A stretch of DNA of 64,000 nt from an uncultured Bacteroidales bacterium (GTDB taxonomy: Bacteria; Bacteroidota; Bacteroidia; Bacteroidales; UBA932). A model generated the notes under the pieces. The model was not told the origin of the DNA. It was given only the letters and a program-made list of their open reading frames with translations, and made no database searches. The stretch is taken from the NCBI GenBank assembly GCA_934717185.1, contig CAKUYQ010000004.1:1-64000 (forward strand). Reading direction: 5' to 3'. Shown one piece after another: positions 9,203 to 17,616 of the stretch (position 1 is its first letter; each line of letters opens with the position of its first letter). The translations under genes and the position numbers were made by a program.

Positions 9203-10332
9203 TGAAAGAATTATATATTGTAGATAGCAGTTATAACCAAACGTCTGCAGGAACTAATCGTCTATTAGCATTTGGCTTAGCATTACAGAAAATGGGAGTG
9301 AGGGTTACTTACTTCTATCTGTTCCCTAATAAGAAAAAAGAAAAGTGTGGCAGGTATACAGATAGATTGAGCTATGTTTATCTATGGGAAGATTCACCTA
9401 CATCAAACAAGTATCTAAATACAATCCGTTCTATACGTAAATTTATGAAGATAATGAAGCCGGAAATACCTGTCTATGTGTATTCTCTTCTTAATTGTAT
9501 CCATTTCTTACGCAAGAAGAAGAGTGTCTGTTTGTACCATGAATACACGGAAAACCCTCAGGTGATAGGCAAGTTAGGTGGATTTGTAGGAAGTTATCTA
9601 TACAATAAATATAAGCAGACAATTCCTAAACTTGACGGTTTGTTCTTGATTACACCTGCTTTGTGCGACATGTATATAAAGGACTTTGGAGCAAAACCAG
9701 AAAAGACAATCTTGTTAAATATGATTGTTGACCGTAAGCGTTTTGAAACTCTGCCTGATATTGAACCAACCAACAAGATAGCCTATTGTGGTATCCTATC
9801 GGAATTTAAGGATGGAATCTCTATTTTGATAAAGGCCTTTGCAAAGGTGGTAGTTAAGTACCCAGATTATAAATTGCAACTAATCGGGCCTTTTCAAAAT
9901 ATAGATACTGAATTGATAATTAGATCATTGGTGTATAATCTTGAAATTGTTGATAAAGTTGAGTTTTTAGGCTCAGTATCACCAGATGAGATTCCAAATC
10001 TATTGAAATCTTCCAAGATTCTTACTCTTGCTCGTCCTGATAATATTCAGGCAAAGTATGGGTTTGCAACGAAGATAGGAGAGTATCTAATGACGAATCG
10101 CCCAGTTGTACTTACTCGTGTTGGAGCTGTAGAAAATTATCTAAAAGATGGCGAAAACTGTATTCTTGCAAATCCAGATGATGTGGAGAATTTCTCAGAG
10201 AAACTTCTTTGGACTATTAGTCACTATGAGGAGGCTGCTAAAATAGGTAGGCAAGGTATGGCTACTGTGCTTCAGTTTTTTGATTCTGAAAAAGAGGCAG
10301 AAAAGATATATAAAACAATATTTCATGAGTAA
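9202..10332 (+). CDS. Glycosyltransferase, GT-B fold (GT4-like)
   Basis: A 376-residue enzyme. It begins with a typical GT-B N-terminus, SYNQTSAGTNRLLAFGLALQ, with a glycine-containing loop, and has VEFLGSVSPDEIPNLLKSS and KIGEYLMTNRPVVLT in the C-terminal half, which are the donor-binding elements of GT4. The final part, FSEKLLWTISHYEEAAKIG, is the crossing helix. It is expected to act at the inner membrane surface. It overlaps the upstream stop and the downstream start, continuing the operon. Confidence 0.83.
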   Translation: MKELYIVDSSYNQTSAGTNRLLAFGLALQKMGVRVTYFYLFPNKKKEKCGRYTDRLSYVYLWEDSPTSNKYLNTIRSIRKFMKIMKPEIPVYVYSLLNCIHFLRKKKSVCLYHEYTENPQVIGKLGGFVGSYLYNKYKQTIPKLDGLFLITPALCDMYIKDFGAKPEKTILLNMIVDRKRFETLPDIEPTNKIAYCGILSEFKDGISILIKAFAKVVVKYPDYKLQLIGPFQNIDTELIIRSLVYNLEIVDKVEFLGSVSPDEIPNLLKSSKILTLARPDNIQAKYGFATKIGEYLMTNRPVVLTRVGAVENYLKDGENCILANPDDVENFSEKLLWTISHYEEAAKIGRQGMATVLQFFDSEKEAEKIYKTIFHE

Positions 10333-11002
10333 TAAAGACTTTTTAGAAGAGCAACTGAAAGACTCCACCGTTGTCTTTAGATTCTTGTACAAGCATGGTG
10401 TTATTCACGATATTCAAAAATATGGACATATTTCGGCTTGTGGCTTTATTGGATTGCTATTTAAGGACTGCTTCAATAGACTTTTGTTTACATATTCTGT
10501 GAAAAGTTATTTGCTTGAACCAGTAAACAAGAATCGTATTCGCCCATGGATATGGAAACGCATTGGATGTGATTTGGGTAAAGGTGTGCAGATAGGGCAT
10601 AACGTAGTACCTGACTTTGGTAATCCTGAGAGAATTCATTTGGGAGACAATGTGGTACTTAGTAATGGCGTGTCTATTTTGTGTCATAAAAGGGATGTTA
10701 CAAATTACACAATAGGTGGAAATGCCAAACACCTTCCTTTTAAGTACGAAGATGTAATAATTGAAAGCGGATGCCAAATTGGGCTGAATTGCACCATTCT
10801 TCCTGGAGTGACTATAGGTGAAGGCTCTATTATTGGCAGTTGTTCTTTAGTTACGAAAGACATTCCTGCGTGGAGCATTGCAGTAGGATCACCAGCAAAG
10901 GTGATAAAAATTATTTCTGGTGATAATGTGTTGATACATGATAATATAAACGGGGGGGTAAATAATAATTTGGTCTTCCCATTAGTTTGGGAGGCAGCAT
11001 GA
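10325..11002 (+). CDS. Serine-acetyltransferase-like hexapeptide acyltransferase
   Basis: About 225 residues from ATG at 10325, which overlaps the previous stop by eight bases; a longer frame from 10280 is less likely. The hexapeptide helix includes KGVQIGHNVVPDFGNPERIH, the histidine-containing ILCHKRD segment and IESGCQIGLNCTILPGVT followed by LVTKDIPAWSIAVGSPAKVI. The N-terminal 70 residues are helical and specific to the colanic-acid/WcaF-type and serine-acetyltransferase-like subfamilies. It probably acetylates a sugar. The last residues of the protein form a short low-complexity tail beyond the helix. Confidence 0.8.
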   Translation: MSNKDFLEEQLKDSTVVFRFLYKHGVIHDIQKYGHISACGFIGLLFKDCFNRLLFTYSVKSYLLEPVNKNRIRPWIWKRIGCDLGKGVQIGHNVVPDFGNPERIHLGDNVVLSNGVSILCHKRDVTNYTIGGNAKHLPFKYEDVIIESGCQIGLNCTILPGVTIGEGSIIGSCSLVTKDIPAWSIAVGSPAKVIKIISGDNVLIHDNINGGVNNNLVFPLVWEAA

Positions 11003-11559
11003 TGAATATTCTAAAATTTTACTCCGACCTATATTCAATATGTCGCTCCAATATTAAGGCATTTCTGATTAACATCGTTAACTGTGGAGGTTATTCCTGC
11101 CATCCTTTTGTAAGAATGCATTCGCATGTAAAAATTGTTGTTGATTCAAACAGCAAAGTTTGTATCTGTAAAGGAACTTTGATTGAACCATATAGTAAAA
11201 TCAGCGCTACCAATGGTGGGCAACTTACTTTGGGTTCTATGGTTGGTGTTAATCGAAACAGTATGATTATTTGTCATGACAGAGTGATCATTGGTGACAA
11301 CACCATTATGGGACCAGGAGTTTGCATATATGATCATGACCATCTGTTTGATTCTGCTGAAGGTGTAAGGAGGAATGAGTATATATCTTCTCCGGTGACG
11401 ATTGGCAGGAATTGTTGGATTGGCGCGGGTGTCATTATCCTTCGTGGTACTTCCATAGGTGACAATTGTCTTATAGGTGCAGGTTGTGTTGTAAAAGGGG
11501 AATATCCTAAAGGCTCTATTATAATTCAAAGAAGAGAGGAGGTAATTAAATGTAAATAA
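10999..11559 (+). CDS. Left-handed beta-helix acyltransferase (WcaF/LacA-like)
   Basis: About 187 residues. The active-site segment reads MGPGVCIYDHDHLFDS, the histidine-rich motif of the LacA/NodL/WcaF acetyltransferases, and is followed by IGRNCWIGAGVIILRGTS and LIGAGCVVKGEYPKGS. ATG at 10999 overlaps the previous stop in ATGATG; 11002 is an equally good start. It is the fourth acyltransferase of the operon. Sugar O-acetylation is the likely role. Confidence 0.82.
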   Translation: MMNILKFYSDLYSICRSNIKAFLINIVNCGGYSCHPFVRMHSHVKIVVDSNSKVCICKGTLIEPYSKISATNGGQLTLGSMVGVNRNSMIICHDRVIIGDNTIMGPGVCIYDHDHLFDSAEGVRRNEYISSPVTIGRNCWIGAGVIILRGTSIGDNCLIGAGCVVKGEYPKGSIIIQRREEVIKCK

Positions 11560-11599
11560 TGTCTTCTCACAATAATGAGATAATTCAACATTGGAAACT

Positions 11600-12226
11600 A
11601 TGTATAAACGTTTTATTAAGCGATTATTGGATATCATGCTATCTGCTTTTGCAATGGTTGTCTTATCACCAATATATATAGTAATCACTATATATGTTGC
11701 GTGTACTATGGGTGTGCCTGTGTTGTTTGGGCAGATGCGTATTGGAAAGGATGAGAAACCTTTTAAACTTTACAAGTTTCGCTCAATGACCAACAAAAAG
11801 GACGAGAATGGTAACTTGTTGCCAGAAAGCGAGCGACTGACCAGAGCGGGCATACTGCTTAGAAACTCATCTTTGGATGAGTTACCTGAATTATGGTCTA
11901 TTCTTGTGGGTAAGATGTCATTCGTGGGGCCTCGTCCTATGCCTACCTATTATGGCCCTTATTTTTTCCCAGAGGAGAGAAAACGTCACACTGTGAGGGG
12001 TGGACTAATTCCTCCTGACTCTTTGAGTGGTAAGGCTGTTACTACCTACGAGGAGCAATTTGAGTATGAATGCTACTATGCTGATTATGTCTCGCTGTGG
12101 TTGGATATTAAAGTGATATTCACAACGTTTAAGATTCTATTTAAGAGAATGGAGGAGGATTACGGCACTTGTGAGCGTCCACATCTGAACGTATATCGTA
12201 AAGATATGAAGAAGATTGACGCTTAG
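11600..12226 (+). CDS. Initiating sugar-phosphate transferase (monotopic, WcaJ/PglC-type)
   Basis: About 208 residues from ATG at 11600; an in-frame TTG at 11591 is less likely. A single N-terminal re-entrant hydrophobic segment (about residues 10-35) is followed by QMRIGKDEKPFKLYKFRSM, SSLDELPELW and SFVGPRPMPTYY, the conserved blocks of bacterial sugar transferases. These monotopic enzymes transfer a sugar-1-phosphate to undecaprenyl phosphate and so start the repeat unit. The length is that of the short PglC-like class without the extra N-terminal membrane domain. It probably initiates synthesis of the glycan encoded upstream. Confidence 0.9.
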   Translation: MYKRFIKRLLDIMLSAFAMVVLSPIYIVITIYVACTMGVPVLFGQMRIGKDEKPFKLYKFRSMTNKKDENGNLLPESERLTRAGILLRNSSLDELPELWSILVGKMSFVGPRPMPTYYGPYFFPEERKRHTVRGGLIPPDSLSGKAVTTYEEQFEYECYYADYVSLWLDIKVIFTTFKILFKRMEEDYGTCERPHLNVYRKDMKKIDA

Positions 12227-12278
12227 TGGGTAGTAGTTTAAATGATTTTATGGGATTAAAATATCCATATAAATATAT

Positions 12279-13505
12279 ATGATTGAAACAATAAGAAAAC
12301 TGATTAAGAAGAATGGGACCCCTTTTTATCTGTTTGATGAAGATGGGTTTGTGAAAAACTACCGTAAATTGGAGGATACCTTTAGAAAGATCTATCCAAA
12401 TTACCAAATCTCGTATTCATACAAAACCAACTACACTCCTTTTGTATGCCAATTAGTGAAGAATCTGGGCGGTTACGCAGAAGTGGTGTCAGATATGGAA
12501 TATACGCTTGCTAAGAAATTGGGGTATGCCAACAATCAGATTGTATATAATGGTCCTTCAAAGGGAGAAAATATATTTGAACATATTGAAAGCCATGGTA
12601 TACTTAATCTCGATTCTTTGGATGAGACTAAGCGTGTGGTGGCTTACTGCAAAGTACATTCTGACAAGCAATATACCTGTGGTATGCGCATCAATATGGA
12701 TTTAGGAGCTGCCAATTTTATTAGCCGTTTCGGGTTGGAACCTAACAGCGAGGATATGTTGGCAGTTATTAAGCTTATAAGAGATACGCCAAATTTGGAA
12801 CTCATAGGCTTGCATTGTCACATTAGCCGATGCCGTAGTGTGGATGCTTGGGCAGAGCGTGCGAAAATTATGTTGAATATGGCAGATAATTATATCAATG
12901 GTGTGCCTCGGTATATTAGTTTGGGTAGTGGTATGTTTGCCGATATGGCAGAATACCTGAGAAATCAGTTTGGTGGTGACAGCGTGCCTACTTACGAAGA
13001 TTATTGCAAGGCAACTATAGCTCCATTTGCAGAACATTATAAGGATGTGGATAATAAACCAATTCTTTTCACAGAACCGGGGACAACGGTCGTAGCCCGA
13101 TATTTGAGTTTTGTTAGTAAAGTGTTGAGTATAAAACATATTCGTGGTAGGTGGATTGCTAATATGGATGGTGACTATCACAATTTGGGCGAGATTTGCA
13201 CAATGAAGAAGTTGCCTACACATGTTATAGCTGGAGGTAATGAACAAAAACGCTATGACAATATTGATATTACGGGGTTCACCTGCTTGGAGCAGGATGT
13301 GATGGTTCCTGCTTGGAATGGAAAACTTGCAGAGGGTGATGTAATAGTATTTGATAATTGTGGCGGTTATTCTATTGTTTCAAAGCCGCAGTTTATTAAA
13401 CCGCAGAGTGCAATGTTCGCAAAGCGTATAAACGGTAATATTCAGCTGATAATGAGAGCAGAGACATTTGATGATGTGTTCAATAAATTTAGTTTTAATT
13501 TCTAA
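12279..13505 (+). CDS. PLP-dependent diaminopimelate-decarboxylase-like enzyme
   Basis: A 408-residue fold-type III PLP enzyme. The lysine expected to bind PLP is in SYSYKTNYTP (about residue 47), LIGLHCHIS is the cofactor-side histidine block, and RYISLGSGMF is the glycine-rich phosphate-binding loop. The usual EPGR motif of DAP decarboxylases reads EPGTTVVARY here, and the C-terminal cysteine is in FDNCGGYS. The altered motif suggests an amino-acid substrate other than meso-DAP. The next gene is an ATP-grasp ligase 12 bases away, so the pair may make and attach an amino acid to the glycan or its precursor. The family is firm; the substrate is inference. Confidence 0.78.
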   Translation: MIETIRKLIKKNGTPFYLFDEDGFVKNYRKLEDTFRKIYPNYQISYSYKTNYTPFVCQLVKNLGGYAEVVSDMEYTLAKKLGYANNQIVYNGPSKGENIFEHIESHGILNLDSLDETKRVVAYCKVHSDKQYTCGMRINMDLGAANFISRFGLEPNSEDMLAVIKLIRDTPNLELIGLHCHISRCRSVDAWAERAKIMLNMADNYINGVPRYISLGSGMFADMAEYLRNQFGGDSVPTYEDYCKATIAPFAEHYKDVDNKPILFTEPGTTVVARYLSFVSKVLSIKHIRGRWIANMDGDYHNLGEICTMKKLPTHVIAGGNEQKRYDNIDITGFTCLEQDVMVPAWNGKLAEGDVIVFDNCGGYSIVSKPQFIKPQSAMFAKRINGNIQLIMRAETFDDVFNKFSFNF

Positions 13506-13517
13506 AAGCATAATTCA

Positions 13518-14582
13518 ATGAGAGACATAACTGTATTAAGTTCAGCGTGTGGTGCGTTTTTTATGCCTGGGTTCTTTCGCTGTCTAAAAGAGAACCATGA
13601 ACGTAATATTAGGATTGTGGGCTGTGACTTGAGCGATGATGTTCTGACAAATAGCTTGTTTGTTGATAAATACTATCAGGTGCCAAGATATACAGATAGC
13701 CATTATGTAGATGTTTTATTGAAGATATGTAAAAAAGAAAAGATAGATGTGTTCTTTCCCCACATTTCCATGGAATTGCCATATATTATAGATCGTATGG
13801 AGGATTTCGAAAAACTGGGTGTGAAGGTTGCTATTTCGGATAAGGATACATTAGCAACGGCCAACTGTAAGTACCACCTGTATGAATTTATGAAGAAGAA
13901 AGGACTGACTGTGCCTCAGTATTTCCTAGTAGATTCATCTGATACTTTACGTAGGAGAATAGGTGAATTAGGTTTTCCTAAACGTCCTGTTTGTGTAAAG
14001 ATGACAGAAAATAGTGGTAGCCGTGGTGTACGTATAGTTCGTGCTGATATTTCAAAAAGTGAAATGTTTATGCATTACAAGCCATCTTCAATGAATGTGA
14101 CTTTGGACGAAATGTGTGAGATCTTGGATGGATGTAAACCAATGCCTACTATTATGGCTATGGATTTTTTACCGGGGATGGAATACACTGTGGATTTGTT
14201 GGCAGATTGTGGTAAGACTTTGTATATTGCAGGTAGAAGAAATACTACAAGTTCAATGAGTATAGCTCAAACTTCAATTGTTGAGGAGAACGATAGCGCT
14301 TATAAACTGTGTGAGGATATTGTTCGTGAACTGAAATTAGATGGAAATATTGGGTTTGATTTTATGCTTGATGAAAATGGCACCCCTTGGCTCACTGACT
14401 TAAATCCTCGTGTAACAGCTACCATTATTATATATGCTGGAGCGGGCATGAATTTTCCATACCTGCGTGTTAAACAATTATTAGGGGAAAAACTACCGAA
14501 GGTTGAACTGAGGTATGGTACTCAACTTGTGAGAAAGTACATGGATGTATTATACAACGAATCGGGTAAAATAGAACTATAA
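13518..14582 (+). CDS. ATP-grasp ligase, carbamoyl-phosphate-synthase-like
   Basis: A 354-residue protein with a Rossmann-like N-terminal domain and an ATP-grasp core. VCVKMTENSGSRGVRIV holds the nucleotide-binding lysine and glycine-rich loop, and IGFDFMLDENGTPWLTDLNP with the following RVTATI contains the Mg-binding acidic and asparagine residues. Such orphan ATP-grasp proteins form amide or ester-type bonds through an acyl-phosphate intermediate. It follows the PLP decarboxylase directly and precedes a glycosyltransferase. A role in linking an amino acid to a sugar or lipid carrier fits this context but is inference. Confidence 0.8.
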   Translation: MRDITVLSSACGAFFMPGFFRCLKENHERNIRIVGCDLSDDVLTNSLFVDKYYQVPRYTDSHYVDVLLKICKKEKIDVFFPHISMELPYIIDRMEDFEKLGVKVAISDKDTLATANCKYHLYEFMKKKGLTVPQYFLVDSSDTLRRRIGELGFPKRPVCVKMTENSGSRGVRIVRADISKSEMFMHYKPSSMNVTLDEMCEILDGCKPMPTIMAMDFLPGMEYTVDLLADCGKTLYIAGRRNTTSSMSIAQTSIVEENDSAYKLCEDIVRELKLDGNIGFDFMLDENGTPWLTDLNPRVTATIIIYAGAGMNFPYLRVKQLLGEKLPKVELRYGTQLVRKYMDVLYNESGKIEL

Positions 14583-14587
14583 ACATT

Positions 14588-15700
14588 ATGGCAAAAATTC
14601 TTTTGCTTTCACCTAAAGATAACAATTTCTATAACTTTAGAAGTGAACTGATTCTTAAACTCAAAGGGTTAGGTAATGATGTGGTGCTTGTGTGCCCTTA
14701 CGGTAAGAAGATTGAATTTTTTAAGGAGAAAGGTTGTAGATTCATTGATTTAGATTTACAGAGAAGGGGAACAAGTATAACGGCAGACCTAAAGTTGACC
14801 TATCAGTACTATAAGATTATCAAGCATGAGAAGCCGGATATTGTTTTGACATACACGACCAAGAGTTCTACGTATGGAGGCATTGCTTGCCGTATTGCTG
14901 GTGTTCCTTATATCGTGAATAATGCTGGAATGTATAGGGAAGAGGACTTTGGTAAGTTTATCTGGTTTGTGCTGAAAACACTTTATAAATTAAGCTATGC
15001 TCATGCAGATTGCTTAATGTATCAAAATCGCTATGAACGTGATACACTGAATAAAATAATCAAAAATAAGGCTCGCTACAAGGATATCCCTGGCTCCGGA
15101 GTCAACCTTAGTGATTTCACATTTAAGGAGTATCCGAAGAATGAAGAAACGATAGTCATCAACTATGTGGCTCGTATTGTTAAGATAAAGGGTATTGATG
15201 AACTACTTGAATGCGCTCATATTATTCACGAAAAATATAAGAATGTAAAATTTGTGCTCTACGGGGATTACGATGATGACATATACCGTGAAAAAGTGAA
15301 GAATGCAGAGGAAGCTGGAGAAGTGTTATATGGGGGTGTGCAGATGAATATGAAACCATATATCAAGGTTTGTCATGCTGTTATTCACCCAAGCTATTAC
15401 GAAGGTATGACAAATGTTGTGCTTGAGCATAGTGCAAGCGGAAGGCCTTGTTTAGGTTCAAATATTCCTGGCGTAGCCGACGGTATTGATGAGGGCAAAA
15501 CGGGCTTTCTTTTCAATGTACAGGATGTGCCTTCTATGGTAGAGGCTGTAGAAAAATTTCTTGCTCTTAGCCATGAAGAGAAGGTTGCTATGGGTAAAGC
15601 TGCACGCAAGAAGATGGAGCGTGAGTTTGACAGAAACATCGTGACAAATGCATATTTGGAAGAGATTGATAGAATTTTGAAAAATAAATGTGCTAAATAA
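14588..15700 (+). CDS. Glycosyltransferase family 4 (GT-B fold)
   Basis: A 370-residue enzyme. The N-terminal half includes DIVLTYTTKSSTYGGIACRI, a pattern seen in GT4 enzymes of capsule loci that use N-acetylgalactosamine-type acceptors. The C-terminal half has NYVARIVKIKGIDELLECA, then VIHPSYYEGMTNVVLEHSAS with the glutamate pair that binds the donor diphosphate. It is probably the last glycosyltransferase of the operon. Five bases separate it from the ATP-grasp gene. A 99-base gap with one near copy of TTTGTCGGGAAG follows before the deacetylase. Confidence 0.87.
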   Translation: MAKILLLSPKDNNFYNFRSELILKLKGLGNDVVLVCPYGKKIEFFKEKGCRFIDLDLQRRGTSITADLKLTYQYYKIIKHEKPDIVLTYTTKSSTYGGIACRIAGVPYIVNNAGMYREEDFGKFIWFVLKTLYKLSYAHADCLMYQNRYERDTLNKIIKNKARYKDIPGSGVNLSDFTFKEYPKNEETIVINYVARIVKIKGIDELLECAHIIHEKYKNVKFVLYGDYDDDIYREKVKNAEEAGEVLYGGVQMNMKPYIKVCHAVIHPSYYEGMTNVVLEHSASGRPCLGSNIPGVADGIDEGKTGFLFNVQDVPSMVEAVEKFLALSHEEKVAMGKAARKKMEREFDRNIVTNAYLEEIDRILKNKCAK

Positions 15701-15738
15701 TAAAGAGCAGAACATATGCATGTAAATGATTCGCATGA

Positions 15739-15750
15739 TTTGTCGGGAAC
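15739..15750 (+). repeat. TTTGTCGGGAAG word, one mismatch
   Basis: TTTGTCGGGAAC differs from the consensus word only at the last base. It sits 50 bases before the deacetylase start codon. Confidence 0.6.
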
Positions 15751-15799
15751 TTTAATATTCTAATTGTGATTCCGGTTGGTTTGTAATTAATCTTTTGGT

Positions 15800-16477
15800 A
15801 TGAGATATTTATTGGTTGTGGCGCATCCCGACGATGAGGTCCTTGGGGCGGGTGCGTCTATGTGGAAATGGTCGCATAACGGGGATGTGGTTGATGTGGC
15901 GATTATGTGTACTGAGGCTAAGGCGAGGGCTTTCAGGCCTTCTGATGCGGAGTTGGAGGGGGATACGGATGCTGCGACGAATTTTGTTGGTGTTAACAGG
16001 AAGTTTGAGGCGTCGTTCCCTAATATTGAGATGAATACTGTGCCTCATCTGCAGTTGGTTCAGTTTATTGAGGGGGCGATTAGGGAGAGTGAGCCGGATG
16101 TGGTGATTACGCATCATCCGGCTGATACGAATAATGATCATTTGCAGACGAGTATGGCTTGTGGTGAGGCTGTGAGGTTGTTTCAGAGGCGTAGTGATGT
16201 GAAGCGGATTAGGGAGTTCTGGTATATGGAGGTTCCGTCTTGTACTGAGTGGAAGGTGAATAGTGCGATGCAGGGGTTTGTGCCTAATTGTTTTGTTGAG
16301 GTTGGAAAGGAGGGGGTTGAGGCTAAGGTTAGGGCTTTGGGGATGTACAGGGGTGTGATGAGGCCGTATCCGCATCCTCGGTCTGCTGAGTATATTTTTG
16401 GGTTGGCTGCTATGCGTGGGAGCCAGTGGGGGGTGAATTATGCCGAGGGGTTTGAGTGTGTGCTGAGGTGTTATTAG
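15800..16477 (+). CDS. PIG-L (LmbE-like) zinc deacetylase
   Basis: A 225-residue protein with the PIG-L family zinc site: AHPDDEVLGAGA near residue 8 and HHPADTNNDHLQ further on, giving the His-Asp and His ligands. Members remove N-acetyl groups from GlcNAc-type sugars or related metabolites. Here it would trim a sugar of the glycan built by the upstream operon. Codon use is extreme in G and T on the coding strand (many TTG, GTG, GGG, AGG), unlike the AT-rich cassette before it, and this creates a long antisense open frame that is not a gene. The last 115 bases recur at 21.6 kb and the last 46 at 18.5 kb. An intrinsic terminator follows. Confidence 0.87.
   Translation: MRYLLVVAHPDDEVLGAGASMWKWSHNGDVVDVAIMCTEAKARAFRPSDAELEGDTDAATNFVGVNRKFEASFPNIEMNTVPHLQLVQFIEGAIRESEPDVVITHHPADTNNDHLQTSMACGEAVRLFQRRSDVKRIREFWYMEVPSCTEWKVNSAMQGFVPNCFVEVGKEGVEAKVRALGMYRGVMRPYPHPRSAEYIFGLAAMRGSQWGVNYAEGFECVLRCY
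16363..16477 (+). repeat. Deacetylase 3'-end repeat, copy A (inside the intact gene)
   Basis: The last 115 bases of the intact gene match copy C (21600-21714) with four substitutions, and copy B (18532-18577) over the final 46 bases. The sequence after the stop codon differs between A and the other two copies, while B and C share the downstream flank AAAATGGnGGTTTTGTCGGG. Confidence 0.85.
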
Positions 16478-16509
16478 AACTACTTTATTAGGTTAATGTT
16501 AAAAGGGGA

Positions 16510-16541
16510 AGTTCTGTGTTGTGTAGCTCCCCCTTTTTAGC
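16510..16541 (+). terminator. Intrinsic terminator after the deacetylase gene
   Basis: AAAAGGGG near 16510 pairs with CCCCCTTTTT near 16530, giving a GC-rich stem followed by a T-run. It ends the glycan operon and separates it from the opposed cargo genes. Confidence 0.6.
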
Positions 16542-16573
16542 TCTTTTAATTATAATGTAAATTATCCTGCAAT

Positions 16574-16930
16574 TTAACAAGCATCATTTTGTCCCTGTTT
16601 GTTAGAATCTGCCGTTTCAAGTCTCTGCATTATAATAGCGAGTGTGATGGCTGTTGCAATAATCACTAAATTATGAATAAGCAGGACAATCATAGAATCT
16701 TTGATTAATTGAACATCAAATCCGGAGTTAAAGGCTTTTACACTTATTATTACAGAGATTAAAAAAGAGACAACGGTAAGTAATATCTCAAAAATCACCA
16801 GCCTAAAACGGAATTTGCTGATGTAGGAGTTTTTAGGGAATTTTCTTACAAGATAAGGTCCCCAAATATTTCCAAACGGTATTATTATTCCTATTAATGT
16901 TAATAGTGATATTTTTTTTGAAGCAATCAT
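16574..16930 (-). CDS. Small membrane protein with three predicted helices
   Basis: About 118 residues from ATG at 16930; an alternative start at 16990 would overlap the gene upstream by 46 bases. Three hydrophobic segments are visible, around ISLLTLIGIIIPFG, VIFEILLTVVSFLISVIISV and SMIVLLIHNLVIIATAITLA. No named domain is recognised. It is the third gene of a minus-strand unit with a CWSC protein and a cysteine-rich lipoprotein, with 14 bases to the latter. An immunity or export-helper function would fit if the cysteine-rich product is a secreted peptide, but that is inference. Confidence 0.6.
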   Translation of the reverse strand: MIASKKISLLTLIGIIIPFGNIWGPYLVRKFPKNSYISKFRFRLVIFEILLTVVSFLISVIISVKAFNSGFDVQLIKDSMIVLLIHNLVIIATAITLAIIMQRLETADSNKQGQNDAC

Positions 16931-16944
16931 AACTATACACTTTT

Positions 16945-17604
16945 TTATAAACATACTATTGCTGCTGCAGCCGCCATGGAAATGGTACAACCACCGCCTA
17001 AGTCTACAATATCACATAAAAAATCGCATTGACTGTCTCCGTTGCAATTTTTTTTCGCTTCTGAATAGACTCTGGTCGTGCATTCCCACCAACTTTCCTT
17101 ATCAGCTCTTTTTCTTTTTGTTTTATGATCTGCTACACTTTCTTTTAATGGAACATCTAATATTTTCTGAGCAGTTTTTGTTCCATCATGCGAAACTTCT
17201 ATTGTAGCAAGATAAGCACCGGCACCTGTGGTCACTGTTACATCATAATCTTTATTACTAGTCTTATTCCACATCTCTACAATTGCTCTATAGGCATCTT
17301 CTTTAGGAACAATAAAAGCATTAAGTCTTCCTATTATTGTTTTGTTTTTCACAATGGGTATATTAAATGCTGTTACGCCTTTTGATTTAAAAATCTCTGT
17401 CTTTGATTTTTTAAGATCCAAGTCCATAACAGTAAGCCCATGATTCGTTAGTGTAAGAATACCATATTCACTGTTCAAAAATTCATTGATTAACTGAGAA
17501 TTTGGCTCTTTCTTAGCATCGTTTAAGGCATTGTTTGAGCAGCTACACAGAAAGGCACAAAGTGCCAATTTTAGACTGAGTACAAATAATAATTTTCCAT
17601 TCAT
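16945..17604 (-). CDS. Cysteine-rich secreted lipoprotein of unknown family
   Basis: A 219-residue protein. The N-terminus ends in a lipobox, CAFLCSC near residue 22, so it is predicted to be lipid-anchored. The middle (about residues 45-150) looks like a compact soluble domain with TTGAGAYLATIEVSHDGT. A basic linker KTKRKRADKES precedes a C-terminal 45-residue tail with six cysteines (around WWECTTRV, KKNCNGDSQCDFLCD and GGGCTIS) and a hydrophobic alanine-rich end. Basic linker plus cysteine-rich tail resembles a precursor from which a disulfide-bonded peptide is cut. The neighbour upstream has a CWSC motif suited to thiol chemistry. I do not recognise the family. Confidence 0.65.
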   Translation of the reverse strand: MNGKLLFVLSLKLALCAFLCSCSNNALNDAKKEPNSQLINEFLNSEYGILTLTNHGLTVMDLDLKKSKTEIFKSKGVTAFNIPIVKNKTIIGRLNAFIVPKEDAYRAIVEMWNKTSNKDYDVTVTTGAGAYLATIEVSHDGTKTAQKILDVPLKESVADHKTKRKRADKESWWECTTRVYSEAKKNCNGDSQCDFLCDIVDLGGGCTISMAAAAAIVCL

Positions 17605-17616
17605 GATAAATAAAAT

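Noticed and set aside
15809..16375. A 188-codon open frame antisense to the PIG-L gene
   Set aside because: Its product is a run of arginine, histidine and proline caused by G/T-rich codons of the real gene on the other strand, which has the complete zinc-site motifs.
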